Shown here one piece after another: positions 7,772 through 16,825 of a stretch of DNA of 20,344 nt. The stretch comes from Archangium sp. (GTDB lineage: Bacteria; Myxococcota; Myxococcia; Myxococcales; Myxococcaceae). A model generated the notes under the pieces. It had not been told where the DNA came from. It made no database searches and saw only the letters and a program-made list of their open reading frames with translations. The stretch is taken from positions 1 through 20,344 of the forward strand of contig JAEUJT010000152.1 in assembly GCA_016793525.1 (NCBI GenBank), read 5' to 3'. Every line of letters begins with the position of its first letter. Positions within the stretch are counted from its first letter, which is position 1. Both the position numbers and the translations under genes were made by a program.

Positions 7772-8632
7772 CTACGGCGTGGCCGTGTTCGGCGCGCGGA
7801 GCTCTGTGCGCACGTCCCACAGCTCGGGGAAGAAGGTCAGCTCGAGCGCGCGCTGCAAAAACGTGACGCCGCTGCTGCCACCGGTGCCCACCTTCAACCC
7901 GATGATGCGGTGCACTGTCTTCATGTGGCGAAAGCGCCAGAGCTGAAACCGCTCTTCGACGTCGACCAGCTTCTCGGCCATTTCGTACGCGTCCCAGTGG
8001 GCGTCGGCGTTTTCGTAGATTTGCTTGAACACGGCCACCACGCCCAGGTGCTTCTGGTACGGCTTGGTGAAGTCGCGCTCCAGCGCCGCGGCGGGTACGG
8101 GCAGGCCTTTGCGGTGCAGGTGCTTCAAGAACTCGTCGTACAAGCTCGGCTGCTCGAGCCGCTGCTGCAGCATGCTGTGGGCGTCGGGCACGCCGCGGTG
8201 GGGCAGCAGCGCATGTGCGTCTTTGTTGCCCAACATGAACTCGATGGCGCGGTACTGGTGCGACTGAAAGCCGCTCGAGCGCCCCAAGGTGTCGCGGAAG
8301 ACGAGGTACTCGTTGGGCGTCATCGTCTCCAGCACCGCCCACTGCTCGAAGAGCATTCGCTGAATGTGGCCGATGCGCGCGAAAATCTTGAACGACGGCT
8401 CGAGCTCGTCGCGCTTCACGAACAGCAGCGCCGCATCGAGCTCGTGCAGCAGCAGCTTCATCCACAGCTCGGTGGTCTGGTGCTGAATGATGAACAACAT
8501 TTCGTCGTGGGATGTCGAGCGCTGGCGCTGCGCGTTGAGCAACACGTCGAGCTGCAGGTAGCCGGCGTAGGTCTCTCCGGCGGCGAGGTCGACGTGAATG
8601 CCCCGCTCCATCTCGCGCGAGTTGGTCGTCAC
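7772..8632 (-). CDS. kynA: Tryptophan 2,3-dioxygenase
   Basis: A 286-residue haem dioxygenase that opens the indole ring of L-tryptophan to N-formylkynurenine, the first step of the kynurenine pathway. Length and motifs match bacterial [12 protein letters not shown] near the N-terminus, His51 in [11 protein letters not shown] (active site), Arg113 in [14 protein letters not shown] (substrate carboxylate), His236 in [11 protein letters not shown] (proximal haem ligand) and the GTGGSSG loop at 249-255. The GTG at 8632 is preferred because AGTAGG lies upstream of it; an in-frame ATG at 8611 would remove 7 residues and is possible. No kynB or kynU is nearby. The upstream gene on the same strand ends 95 bases before, with a strong hairpin terminator between, so kynA probably has its own control. 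Confidence 0.95.
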   Translation of the reverse strand: MTTNSREMERGIHVDLAAGETYAGYLQLDVLLNAQRQRSTSHDEMLFIIQHQTTELWMKLLLHELDAALLFVKRDELEPSFKIFARIGHIQRMLFEQWAVLETMTPNEYLVFRDTLGRSSGFQSHQYRAIEFMLGNKDAHALLPHRGVPDAHSMLQQRLEQPSLYDEFLKHLHRKGLPVPAAALERDFTKPYQKHLGVVAVFKQIYENADAHWDAYEMAEKLVDVEERFQLWRFRHMKTVHRIIGLKVGTGGSSGVTFLQRALELTFFPELWDVRTELRAPNTATP

Positions 8633-8668
8633 GCGACGGCACCTACTCTCTTTCCCCTCGAAAACGAA

Positions 8669-8704
8669 ACACCCCGGCGCTCCGCGAACGGAGGACCGGG
8701 GTGT
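8669..8704 (-). terminator. Strong intrinsic terminator of the AT-hook gene, just upstream of kynA
   Basis: The outer stem is a perfect 9 bp (ACACCCCGG at 8669-8677, CCGGGGTGT at 8696-8704). The inner stem is 5 bp (CTCCG and CGGAG) with a CGAA tetraloop. Read on the minus strand, it is followed by TTCGTTTTC. This is a good rho-independent terminator for the gene ending at 8728. It ends 37 bases before the kynA start, so readthrough here would feed kynA. Confidence 0.75.
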
Positions 8705-8710
8705 CGCGAA

Positions 8711-8724
8711 ACCTCACGTGAGGT
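8711..8724. promoter_or_regulatory. 14-base perfect palindrome with CACGTG core
   Basis: ACCTCACGTGAGGT is its own reverse complement. It lies between the stop codon of the AT-hook gene (8728-8730) and its terminator, upstream of kynA. It could be a dimeric regulator site for kynA or an extra small hairpin. No function is shown by sequence. Confidence 0.3.
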
Positions 8725-8727
8725 GGG

Positions 8728-9186
8728 TTACTTCTTCTTCGCCTCAGCCAGCGCCTTGGCGCCCGCGCGGCCACGGGGCAGCACGATGTTCTCGACCGAC
8801 TGCGGCGCGGCGTCTTCTTTCCAGTCGCTCGGGAGGCGGCCGGTGCGCTGCAGCATGCGGTACTTCTGGTAGTGGGCGGCGCAGAAGCCCTTGCTGCGCG
8901 CGGGGCGCTTGCACCCCATGACCGAGCAGCCGCGCGAGTCACCGCTCGCGACCTTGTTGCGCGACCCCGGCGGACGACCACGGCGGCGGGGCCCGGCGGC
9001 GACGACGAGCGCCACCTTCTTCGGAGGCCGGCCTGGACCGCGACGAATCGGCTGACCCAGCGCCGACGCCAAGCGCTCGATGACCGCACCCTGCGCCTGC
9101 AGGTCCTGAATGGCCGACGTCAACGGCCCGACCAGCGAGCGGACTTCAGCTGCAATCATTTCGCGCAATGCTTTGTCTACCGACAT
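8728..9186 (-). CDS. AT-hook DNA-binding protein with a Cys3-His zinc-binding-like motif
   Basis: A 152-residue basic protein. Residues 1-45 form a helical, coiled-coil-like N-terminus (VRSLVGPLTSAIQDLQAQGA). Two AT-hooks follow: RRGPGRPPKK at 48-57 and RRRGRPPGSR at 67-76, the classic minor-groove GRP cores. Cys87, Cys92, Cys102 and His105 (CSVMGC...GFCAAHYQKYR) then form a compact zinc-ligand set, resembling the 'GxCxxHYxr' motif found in small phage and bacterial zinc proteins. A Lys tail ends the protein. AT-hook proteins are common regulators or nucleoid proteins in myxobacteria (CarD is the known example), but this architecture differs from CarD. GGAG lies 10 bases before the ATG. It is divergent from cheA; control of that gene is untested inference. 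Confidence 0.85.
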   Translation of the reverse strand: MSVDKALREMIAAEVRSLVGPLTSAIQDLQAQGAVIERLASALGQPIRRGPGRPPKKVALVVAAGPRRRGRPPGSRNKVASGDSRGCSVMGCKRPARSKGFCAAHYQKYRMLQRTGRLPSDWKEDAAPQSVENIVLPRGRAGAKALAEAKKK

Positions 9187-9248
9187 TTCGTATCGACTCC
9201 GATGGGGAAGTGCAGCGTTTGGTGTTTATTTAAAACCGACCCGGCGTG

Positions 9249-9277
9249 TTCATAGAAACAATGCGCCGACAATTCAA
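9249..9277 (-). promoter_or_regulatory. Candidate promoter of the AT-hook gene
   Basis: On the minus strand, TTGAAT (9277-9272) and TATGAA (9254-9249) are 17 bases apart, giving a leader of about 55 bases to the ATG at 9186. The 9187-9318 region is clearly richer in A+T than the coding DNA around it. The same two hexamers read TTCATA-17-ATTCAA on the plus strand, a much poorer match. Confidence 0.35.
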
Positions 9278-9318
9278 ACCTTTTCCTTCCGCTGTCACTC
9301 ACATTGGCCCGGCGCTAT

Positions 9319-11349
9319 ATGTGGAACGTGGCCAGCACGTGGGACACCTCGCGCTACGTCGGCATCTTCGTCAGCGAGGCGACCGAGCACCTCGAGGCGC
9401 TGTCGAAAGAGCTCGTCGAGCTCGAGCGCGGCGCCACACCGGCCCTGCTCGACTCGATGTTCCGCCACGCCCATTCGCTCAAAGGCATGTCGTCGTCGAT
9501 GGGGCTCGATGCGACGGCCACCCTCGCCCACCAGCTCGAAGACGTGTTCGCCGCGGTGCGGAGCGACCTTGGCCGAGTCGACAAGACGCTGGGTGACCTG
9601 GTGCTGCAAGCGGTCGACGTGCTCACGGCGCACGTTGCGGCGGTCTCCGCGCAGCGCCCAGTGACGTCGACCGACGCGGTGCTCGAGCCGCTGAGCGCCT
9701 GGCTCATCGCGCCGGCGAAGTCCCCCCCGCCGACGACGACGGTGCCTGCACCGGTTCCGACGGCCCCCGACCGCCCGTCTCCGATCGCCGCGCCGGCGGC
9801 ACCGGTGGAGCCGCCGTCAGACGAGCCACCGGTGCACCCGCGATTTCAAATCGTGCTGCGGGTTTCGCCTGGCTCGAACCAACCGGGTGTGCGCGCGTTT
9901 CTCGCGTACAAACGTTTGTCACTCATTGGCAATGTCTTCGATTTGAAGCCGCCGCTCGAAGACGTGAAGTTGGGTCGAATTCCACAGGGCGTGGTGCGGC
10001 TCGAGTTGGAGACGAACGAAGCCGAAGCGGCGGTGACGCGCACGCTGAAGGCGGTGGTCGACGTCGAGCTCGAGTCCATCACGACAGTGACCCGCGCAAG
10101 CACCGCCGCGCCGGCCCCCTCGAGCGCCACGCAGCCACCCGCCGAAGCCGAGGCGGCGCGCCTGGTCGGTCAAAACGACGCCACCCGCACCGTGCGCGTA
10201 CGCACCGAGATGTTGGACCAGTTCCTCGACGCTGCAGGCGAGCTGATGTTGGCCACCGCCCGGGTGCGCGAGGTGGGCAAGTCGCTGCCTGACGCGACCA
10301 AACCTGCGCTCGACGAGGCGGTCGACCGGCTGCACGCGCTGGTGAGAGACCTGCATGACAAGGTGATGCAGGCCCGAATGACGCCCATGTCGGTGGTGAC
10401 CGACCGGCTCCCCCGCGCGGCCCGCGACATCGCCCGGCGGCGCGCGCGCGACGTTGAGTTGGTCATCACCGGTACCGACATCGAGCTCGACCGCGCCATC
10501 GTCGACGAGCTCGGAGACCCGGTGCTGCACCTGCTGCGCAACGCCATCGACCACGGAATCGAGCCCACCGAAGAGCGGCGCATGCGCGGCAAATCGCCCC
10601 GCGGCACGGTCACCTTCGCGGTGCGGCGCGTGCGCGACCGGGTCTCGCTCGAGGTGTCTGACGACGGCCGCGGCATGGACCCCGAGCGCCTCAAGGCCAC
10701 CGCCGTCGAGCGCGGGCTGATGACGCCGGAGCAGGCCAAGGCGCTCACCGACAAAGAGGCGCTGCTCCTCTGCTGCATGCCGGGGCTCTCCACGGCGAGC
10801 GACGTCACCGACGTCTCCGGGCGCGGTGTGGGAATGGACGTGGTGAAGCGGGTGGTCGAGGCGCTGGGCGGCGACGTCGACATCGAGTCGAAGCGCGGCG
10901 TCGGCACCACCTTTCGCCTCACGCTCCCGCTGACGGTGGCGATGCTCAACGTGCTGCTGGTGGGCGTACGCGACGACATCTTCGCGCTGCCCATCGGCAA
11001 GGTGTCGGGCGTGGTGGAGACGTCGCGCGGTGCGCTCGAGCACAGCCAAGACGCGCCGGTGCTGCACTTCGGCCAGGGCGTGGTGCCGGTGCACGAGCTG
11101 GGTGACGTGTTGGGCCTGGCCTCCCTCGGCCCTCCCGACCCAGCACACGTGGCGCCCTTCGTGGTGGTCGACGCCGATGACGGGCGCGTGGCCCTGGCGG
11201 TCGACGCGCTGCTCGGCCAGCAGGAGCTCGTGCTCAAAGCGCTGGCGAAGCCGCTCGACCTGGTGCCTGGTTTGGCGGGCGTCTCCATTCTCGGCACCGG
11301 GCGCCCGGTCTTCGTGCTCGACGTGGCGCGGCTGGTGTCTCCGCCGTGA
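9319..11349 (+). CDS. cheA: CheA-type chemotaxis histidine kinase
   Basis: A 676-residue kinase from the ATG at 9319; a TTG at 9304 would add 5 residues, and neither has a clear Shine-Dalgarno sequence. Order of domains: HPt (about 10-110) with phospho-acceptor His52 in RHAHSLKGM; a Pro/Ala linker; a region at about 172-256 in the P2 position; dimerisation helices and HATPase from about 290 (N box LLRNAIDHG, G1 SDDGRGMD, G2 GRGVGMDVVKRV, then GVGTTFRLTLPLT); and a C-terminal CheW-like domain (about 538-676). All catalytic motifs are intact. It autophosphorylates and passes phosphate to a CheY- or CheB-type regulator. The CheC-like gene starts within its stop codon (4-base overlap). No receptor, CheW, CheY, CheB or CheR gene is in the window. 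Confidence 0.94.
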   Translation: MWNVASTWDTSRYVGIFVSEATEHLEALSKELVELERGATPALLDSMFRHAHSLKGMSSSMGLDATATLAHQLEDVFAAVRSDLGRVDKTLGDLVLQAVDVLTAHVAAVSAQRPVTSTDAVLEPLSAWLIAPAKSPPPTTTVPAPVPTAPDRPSPIAAPAAPVEPPSDEPPVHPRFQIVLRVSPGSNQPGVRAFLAYKRLSLIGNVFDLKPPLEDVKLGRIPQGVVRLELETNEAEAAVTRTLKAVVDVELESITTVTRASTAAPAPSSATQPPAEAEAARLVGQNDATRTVRVRTEMLDQFLDAAGELMLATARVREVGKSLPDATKPALDEAVDRLHALVRDLHDKVMQARMTPMSVVTDRLPRAARDIARRRARDVELVITGTDIELDRAIVDELGDPVLHLLRNAIDHGIEPTEERRMRGKSPRGTVTFAVRRVRDRVSLEVSDDGRGMDPERLKATAVERGLMTPEQAKALTDKEALLLCCMPGLSTASDVTDVSGRGVGMDVVKRVVEALGGDVDIESKRGVGTTFRLTLPLTVAMLNVLLVGVRDDIFALPIGKVSGVVETSRGALEHSQDAPVLHFGQGVVPVHELGDVLGLASLGPPDPAHVAPFVVVDADDGRVALAVDALLGQQELVLKALAKPLDLVPGLAGVSILGTGRPVFVLDVARLVSPP

Positions 11350-11936
11350 CCGCGCCCACCGCCTGGCAGCTCGATGCCTTGCGCGAGGTGGCCCACCTGG
11401 CGAGCGCCCAGGCCGCGTCGCTGGTGGCCAAGCTGGTCGGCGACGCCGGGGTGTGGGTCGATACGCCCGAGACGACGGAGACGAAGGAGCCCGAGCTGGC
11501 CTGGCTCGTCGGTGGGCGCGACGTGCCGGTGGTGGCGACCTCCTTCGCGCTCGAGGGTGATGTCTCAGGCCACCTGTGGTGGGTGCTGCGGCGCGACGAT
11601 GCGATGAGGCTGGGCCAGCGGCTGTTGTTGCGCGGCACGGTGAGCGGACCCATGGGCGGCCAGTGGACGACGGCGTGTGCCGAAGCGGCGAACCTGGTGG
11701 CGTCGGCCTGCGCCTCGGCCATCGGCACCATGGTGCGGGCCAAGGTATTGCCGTCGACGCCGGAGATGCACCACTCCCACGCCGGAGGGCTCCACACGCA
11801 CGACGGCAGCGGCGCGGCCACCACCGTCATCTCGGCGCGCTTCTTGGCGTCGAACGCGCCCTTCTTCAGCGGCTGGCTGGTGCTCTTCTTCGACGACGCC
11901 ACCCGCCTCGACCTGCAGCGCCGGCTGGGGACGTAA
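11346..11936 (+). CDS. CheC/CheX-family phosphatase-like protein
   Basis: A 196-residue protein starting at a GTG that overlaps the cheA stop (GTGA), so the two are translationally coupled. It has the repeated helix pattern of CheC/FliY: a first site LDALREVAHLASAQ and a second ACAEAANLVASACASAIG. CheC phosphatases use ExxN at each site to dephosphorylate CheY-P. Here the second site keeps Glu-x-x-Asn, while the first reads Glu-x-x-His, so perhaps only one site is active. Residues 142-152 form a His-rich loop (HHSHAGGLHTH) not typical of the family. Pairing with cheA suggests it tunes the output of this kinase. The family call rests on these motifs and the context. Confidence 0.7.
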   Translation: MTAPTAWQLDALREVAHLASAQAASLVAKLVGDAGVWVDTPETTETKEPELAWLVGGRDVPVVATSFALEGDVSGHLWWVLRRDDAMRLGQRLLLRGTVSGPMGGQWTTACAEAANLVASACASAIGTMVRAKVLPSTPEMHHSHAGGLHTHDGSGAATTVISARFLASNAPFFSGWLVLFFDDATRLDLQRRLGT

Positions 11937-11975
11937 CGACGCTGCTGCGTTGAACGCGCGTGGCGGCGCACTCCA

Positions 11976-11996
11976 GCGACCGGTCGCCGGCCGGCG
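11976..11996. other. Two overlapping perfect palindromes after the cheA-cheC pair
   Basis: GCGACCGGTCGC (11976-11987) and CGCCGGCCGGCG (11985-11996) overlap by 3 bases in the 137-base gap after the CheC-like gene. They could form alternative hairpins and end that transcript. There is no T run, and palindromes arise easily in DNA this rich in GC. The rest of the gap holds nothing I recognise. Confidence 0.3.
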
Positions 11997-12073
11997 CGAC
12001 GGCTCGAGGCCACGCAGAGACCGCTCACCACTTCGAACCCCGCGAGTCGCCCTCCCTCGACGAGACTGAGCAC

Positions 12074-12577
12074 ATGGTGACCGCAAAGCAGGGAGCGCTG
12101 GCCGGGCTCGCGAGCTCCGCCGCCCTCGCGACGCTCTTCATCGCCATTCGGCTCATTCAGCCGCCGTGGCCACCGGCCGACGTGTCCGATGGCATGGCGG
12201 CCTTCGGAGAAGTCTCCCGCTTTCTCTTCGAGGCGACGGTGGTGGGCCTTCCGCTGGTGGCGGCCGCGCTCTTCACCCTGCGTGCCTGGCCGCGGGCGTG
12301 GACGGTGGTGTGCACCGCCGCGGTCCTCGGAGCGCTCACCGGGCCCGCCGCAGTTCTCATCGTCATGCTGACGCCGCACGACTCCCCAACGGCAGGACTG
12401 GCGGCCTTTTTCTTCCTCCGCGCGCTGGCCGCGCCCCTCGGCATGCTCGTGCTGGCCGTGCTGACGGTGATGGCTCCGAGCGGAGGCCACCGAAAGGCGA
12501 TGCTCGTGGCGACGGCGCTCGAGCTCGCGACCGCCGCGTGGCTGGTGCTCCACTTCGCGGTTGGCCTTGCGGGTTGA
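12074..12577 (+). CDS. Small integral membrane protein of unknown function
   Basis: A 167-residue protein with about five hydrophobic helices (near 8-27, 48-68, 75-97, 106-128 and 138-160) joined by short loops. No family is recognised and there are no obvious catalytic residues in the loops. Arg/Lys sit at the cytoplasmic ends (LRAWPRAW, GGHRK). The ATG at 12074 begins directly before the first helix; the frame could start at GTG 11960, but that would add a polar, Pro/His-rich 38-residue segment unlike a signal sequence. It lies 137 bases after the CheC-like gene, so it may be separate from it. Its stop abuts the stop of the convergent thioredoxin-fold gene with no base between. Confidence 0.7.
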   Translation: MVTAKQGALAGLASSAALATLFIAIRLIQPPWPPADVSDGMAAFGEVSRFLFEATVVGLPLVAAALFTLRAWPRAWTVVCTAAVLGALTGPAAVLIVMLTPHDSPTAGLAAFFFLRALAAPLGMLVLAVLTVMAPSGGHRKAMLVATALELATAAWLVLHFAVGLAG

Positions 12578-12871
12578 CTACGGAGCGCGCCCGAGGTCGC
12601 GCAGTGCGCTCAGCCGAGCCAGTACCGCATCCGCTCCCGAGAACAGCCGCTCGCCGTCCCACAGCGCGGGTGCGTCGGTTCCTCCGCGGGCGGTCAGGTC
12701 GACCATCACCTCGGGGTACACGACGTTGCGAAAGCGAATCACGCTCTCGAGCTCCCACTCGACGACGGCGCGGCGCACGCGGGCGCTGCCAGGGTCTGCG
12801 ATGGCGTGGAACAGCTCGACGCGCAGCGACGCTTCAGGGTGCGGCGTAGCCACTGGGTGCGGCGACGCCAC
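12578..12871 (-). CDS. Cys-less thioredoxin/glutaredoxin-fold protein
   Basis: A 97-residue protein, GTG start, 3 bases after the atpH stop and so almost certainly co-transcribed with it. The pattern is that of a glutaredoxin or GST N-terminal domain: strand LRVELFHAIADPGSARVRRAV, strand/helix, then TDAPALWDGERLFSGADAVLARL. The last part carries the cis-Pro ('APAL') and the 'DG..L..a..il..L' end of the fold. The redox Cys-x-x-Cys position reads ADPGSAR and the whole protein has no Cys, so dithiol redox chemistry is excluded. It may bind a thiol ligand or act as a structural adaptor. Family assignment is by pattern only. Confidence 0.7.
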   Translation of the reverse strand: MASPHPVATPHPEASLRVELFHAIADPGSARVRRAVVEWELESVIRFRNVVYPEVMVDLTARGGTDAPALWDGERLFSGADAVLARLSALRDLGRAP

Positions 12872-12874
12872 GAG

Positions 12875-13417
12875 TCAGCGGGTGGCGGTGAGGTGCTGGC
12901 CCAGCAGCGACAGCTGGTTGCGCAGCGAGCCGTCGTAGGTCTTCGAGCCGACGCTGGCCACCACGCCACCGAGCACCGAGCGGTCGACCGTCTGCTCGAG
13001 CATCACCTGGCGCTGGGTCAACTTCTCGAGCGACTGCTTGATGGCGGCGACGTGTGCCTCACCGAGGGGCGTGGCGCTGGTGACCTTGCCGCGCACCCGA
13101 CCGAGCCGCACGTCGACCAGGTCGCGGAACTGGCGTGCAACGTCGGGCAGAATGGAGAAGCGGTTGCGGTCGACCAACAGCTTCAGCGTGTTCACCAACG
13201 TCTCGTTGGGGTTGGTGGAGAAGCGAAGCACGGTGCCGACGACGGTCATGCGCTGATCGCGGGTGGCGACGGGGCTGGCCGCGATGGACCAGGCTTCGGG
13301 GTGCGCCTGGTAATACGCGACGAGCGCGTCGAGCTGCGAGAGCACTTCGTCGGCCTTGGGGCCGGCCGCTTCGAGGAGCGCGCGGGCGTATCGACGGGCG
13401 ATGGAGACGTTCTGCAT
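12875..13417 (-). CDS. atpH: ATP synthase F1 subunit delta
   Basis: A 180-residue protein of normal length for the delta subunit (OSCP), which links F1 to the peripheral stalk of ATP synthase. The N-terminus SIARRYARALLEAA is the family signature. The C-terminal half has ETLVNTLKLLVDRNRFSILPDV and the beta-strand region ending VGSKTYDGSLRNQL. The start at 13417 is chosen for that signature; upstream in-frame starts lead only into non-conserved sequence. Unusually, it is not followed by atpA/atpG/atpD: the next gene is a thioredoxin-fold protein and then a convergent membrane gene. Upstream is a divergent Hsp70 gene 70 bases away, so no other F-ATPase gene adjoins it on either side. Confidence 0.93.
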   Translation of the reverse strand: MQNVSIARRYARALLEAAGPKADEVLSQLDALVAYYQAHPEAWSIAASPVATRDQRMTVVGTVLRFSTNPNETLVNTLKLLVDRNRFSILPDVARQFRDLVDVRLGRVRGKVTSATPLGEAHVAAIKQSLEKLTQRQVMLEQTVDRSVLGGVVASVGSKTYDGSLRNQLSLLGQHLTATR

Positions 13418-13487
13418 GGCCGCTGGAGGTAGCACGGGCTCCGAAAGCGTCAAAGCGGTTCGCGCTGCGTGGTAGTTTGCGCCGCTC

Positions 13488-15299
<1,812 letters not shown>

Positions 15300-15313
15300 G
15301 CGCTGCGCTGCAC

Positions 15314-15325
15314 TCAGAATTCTGA
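15314..15325. other. 12-base perfect palindrome between the Hsp70 and lipoprotein genes
   Basis: TCAGAATTCTGA is its own reverse complement and sits 15 bases after the Hsp70 stop, in a locally A+T-richer patch. It could be an operator for the downstream lipoprotein gene (start at 15420). The remainder of the 120-base gap shows only a good ribosome binding site. Confidence 0.25.
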
Positions 15326-15419
15326 CTGGGCCTGCACGTGGTGTCGTGAACGGTCGGCGTGGCACCGGGGCGCCTCCCTGAAGCGCCGCGCGGCATGTCG
15401 GTTGCTGTCGGAGGCCTCC

Positions 15420-16688
15420 ATGAAGCTCCTCCAGCTGGCGCTCACCTGTGCGGTGCTCACCTCGAGTGCGTGCGGTGCGGCGCGAGGAGGAGGCGACGAC
15501 GGAGGCGCGCTCGATGGCGGCGCGCACCTCGAAGACGGTGGTGTCGACCTCGATGCGGGGCCGTGGGTCGATGTGCAGCTCAACGACGTCTCGGTTCTCT
15601 TCCCACTGCCGGAGAGCGGGGCGGCGCTCTCGGCGGAGCTGCTGCCGGTGAGCGCGAGCGGCCCGCGCGGCGTGCTCCTGCCCTCGGCGATGTACGACGT
15701 GGTGGGGCCCATCTCCGGTACGAGCGGCGCGCCTCCTCCCGGCGCCGTCGGCACCGCGCGCTACGAAGACCTGCGGGTGGTGGCGCTGCGCATCGACCCC
15801 TGCTTCGCGGCGTTGGCGCCGCCCGCTCACGGAGGTGGCTGCCAGAATCAGCTGCGGTTGGTGGTGCAAGAGGTCGTCGAGCGCGGCGGTGACGTCCGCG
15901 CCGCAGATTCGGCGCTGCACCTCTTCTATTCGCTGACGCGCGACGAGCTCCTCTTCGTGGCGCAGCGGCTCGCGGCGGTGTCTGCGGGAGCTCCGCTCAG
16001 CCGCCTCCAGCCGCACCCGCGCATGTCGGCTGAAGGGCTTTCCGGGCCGGCGGCGACGGAGGTGCGAGCGTTGATTGTCCGCTTCGCCGGCGCAACCACG
16101 CTGACCCGGGTGACGACGATGCAGACTGTGCAGGCCACGTTCGTCTGGGCCTTCGCAAGCTTCGACGTGCTCGACGCGGCGGGGCCGACACTGGTGCCGA
16201 TGCAGCTGCCCACGCTCCCGGCGAACACCACCACCCAGAGCATCCTCAGCGGCGCTTCCCTCGGCTTCAACGTCTTCACCTCGCCCAGCACCACCCACAC
16301 CGACGGCTTCGAGCTCCTGCAGGAGCCCAGCCGAGCGAGCCAAGCTACCCCCGCCGAGCAAGCGGCCGCACACGACCACCTGCTGCGCGTCGAGAACCCG
16401 GCGCTCCATTCCCCGGAGACCATCGACTGCGCAAGCTGCCACTTGGCGACGCCGTCGACGAAGCTGGTGGTGGAGCCGGTGCTCTCGCTCAGCGCAACCG
16501 CCAACCCGAACGCCTTCGCGCCCGACACCCGCTTCGTTCGCCCGAGTGACCTGGCGCCGACCTTCACCCCCACGGCGCTGCTGAACCTGCACGCCTTCAG
16601 CTACGTCGGCCGCGACGTGGGCATCAGCCAGCGCACGGTGAACGAGACGGCGGCGGTGGTGGCGTACTTGAACTCCCTGGTGCGCTGA
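15420..16688 (+). CDS. Putative lipoprotein with one CxxCH haem-binding-type motif
   Basis: A 422-residue protein. GGAGG at 15410-15414 lies 5 bases before this ATG and decides the start over an ATG-less extension upstream. Residues 1-18 form a lipoprotein signal (MKLLQLALTC..., Ser-Ser-Ala-Cys18). A Gly/Asp/Ala-rich linker follows (about 20-45), common in myxobacterial surface lipoproteins. The body is not recognised. Cys337-Ala-Ser-Cys340-His341 is the covalent c-type haem motif, in a segment close to the C-terminus that continues to a Leu/Pro-rich end with no clear axial Met context. Other Cys occur at the haem-distal part (DPCF, GGGCQ). Haem attachment is therefore possible, not certain. 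It lies 120 bases after the Hsp70 gene and could be its own unit. Confidence 0.8.
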   Translation: MKLLQLALTCAVLTSSACGAARGGGDDGGALDGGAHLEDGGVDLDAGPWVDVQLNDVSVLFPLPESGAALSAELLPVSASGPRGVLLPSAMYDVVGPISGTSGAPPPGAVGTARYEDLRVVALRIDPCFAALAPPAHGGGCQNQLRLVVQEVVERGGDVRAADSALHLFYSLTRDELLFVAQRLAAVSAGAPLSRLQPHPRMSAEGLSGPAATEVRALIVRFAGATTLTRVTTMQTVQATFVWAFASFDVLDAAGPTLVPMQLPTLPANTTTQSILSGASLGFNVFTSPSTTHTDGFELLQEPSRASQATPAEQAAAHDHLLRVENPALHSPETIDCASCHLATPSTKLVVEPVLSLSATANPNAFAPDTRFVRPSDLAPTFTPTALLNLHAFSYVGRDVGISQRTVNETAAVVAYLNSLVR

Positions 16689-16697
16689 AGGCCATCA

Positions 16698-16736
16698 CCG
16701 GCGCGGCGTCGACGTCACCCAAGCGGGTGGCGCCGG
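16698..16736. terminator. Hairpin between the convergent lipoprotein and subtilase genes
   Basis: The outer stem is CCGGCGC (16698-16704) with GCGCCGG (16730-16736). The inner stem is CACCC (16716-16720) with GGGTG (16725-16729) and loop AAGC. It lies 9 bases after the lipoprotein stop. A second small hairpin (GACCCG/CGGGTC at 16786-16801) lies nearer the subtilase stop. Neither has a T run. Nothing else is recognised in the 137-base gap. Confidence 0.4.
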
Positions 16737-16825
16737 AGCGGGAGGGGCCCGCCGGAGGTGGGAAGGCTCCCGCGCAGTGCGACAGGACCCGCCGCCGGGT
16801 CACCTCAGCCGCCGCGTCGTCGACC

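Noticed and set aside
5842..8632. phhB and kynA as one aromatic amino acid catabolic operon
   Set aside because: They are on opposite strands with ribosomal-protein genes and a terminator between them; the shared pathway may be coincidental.
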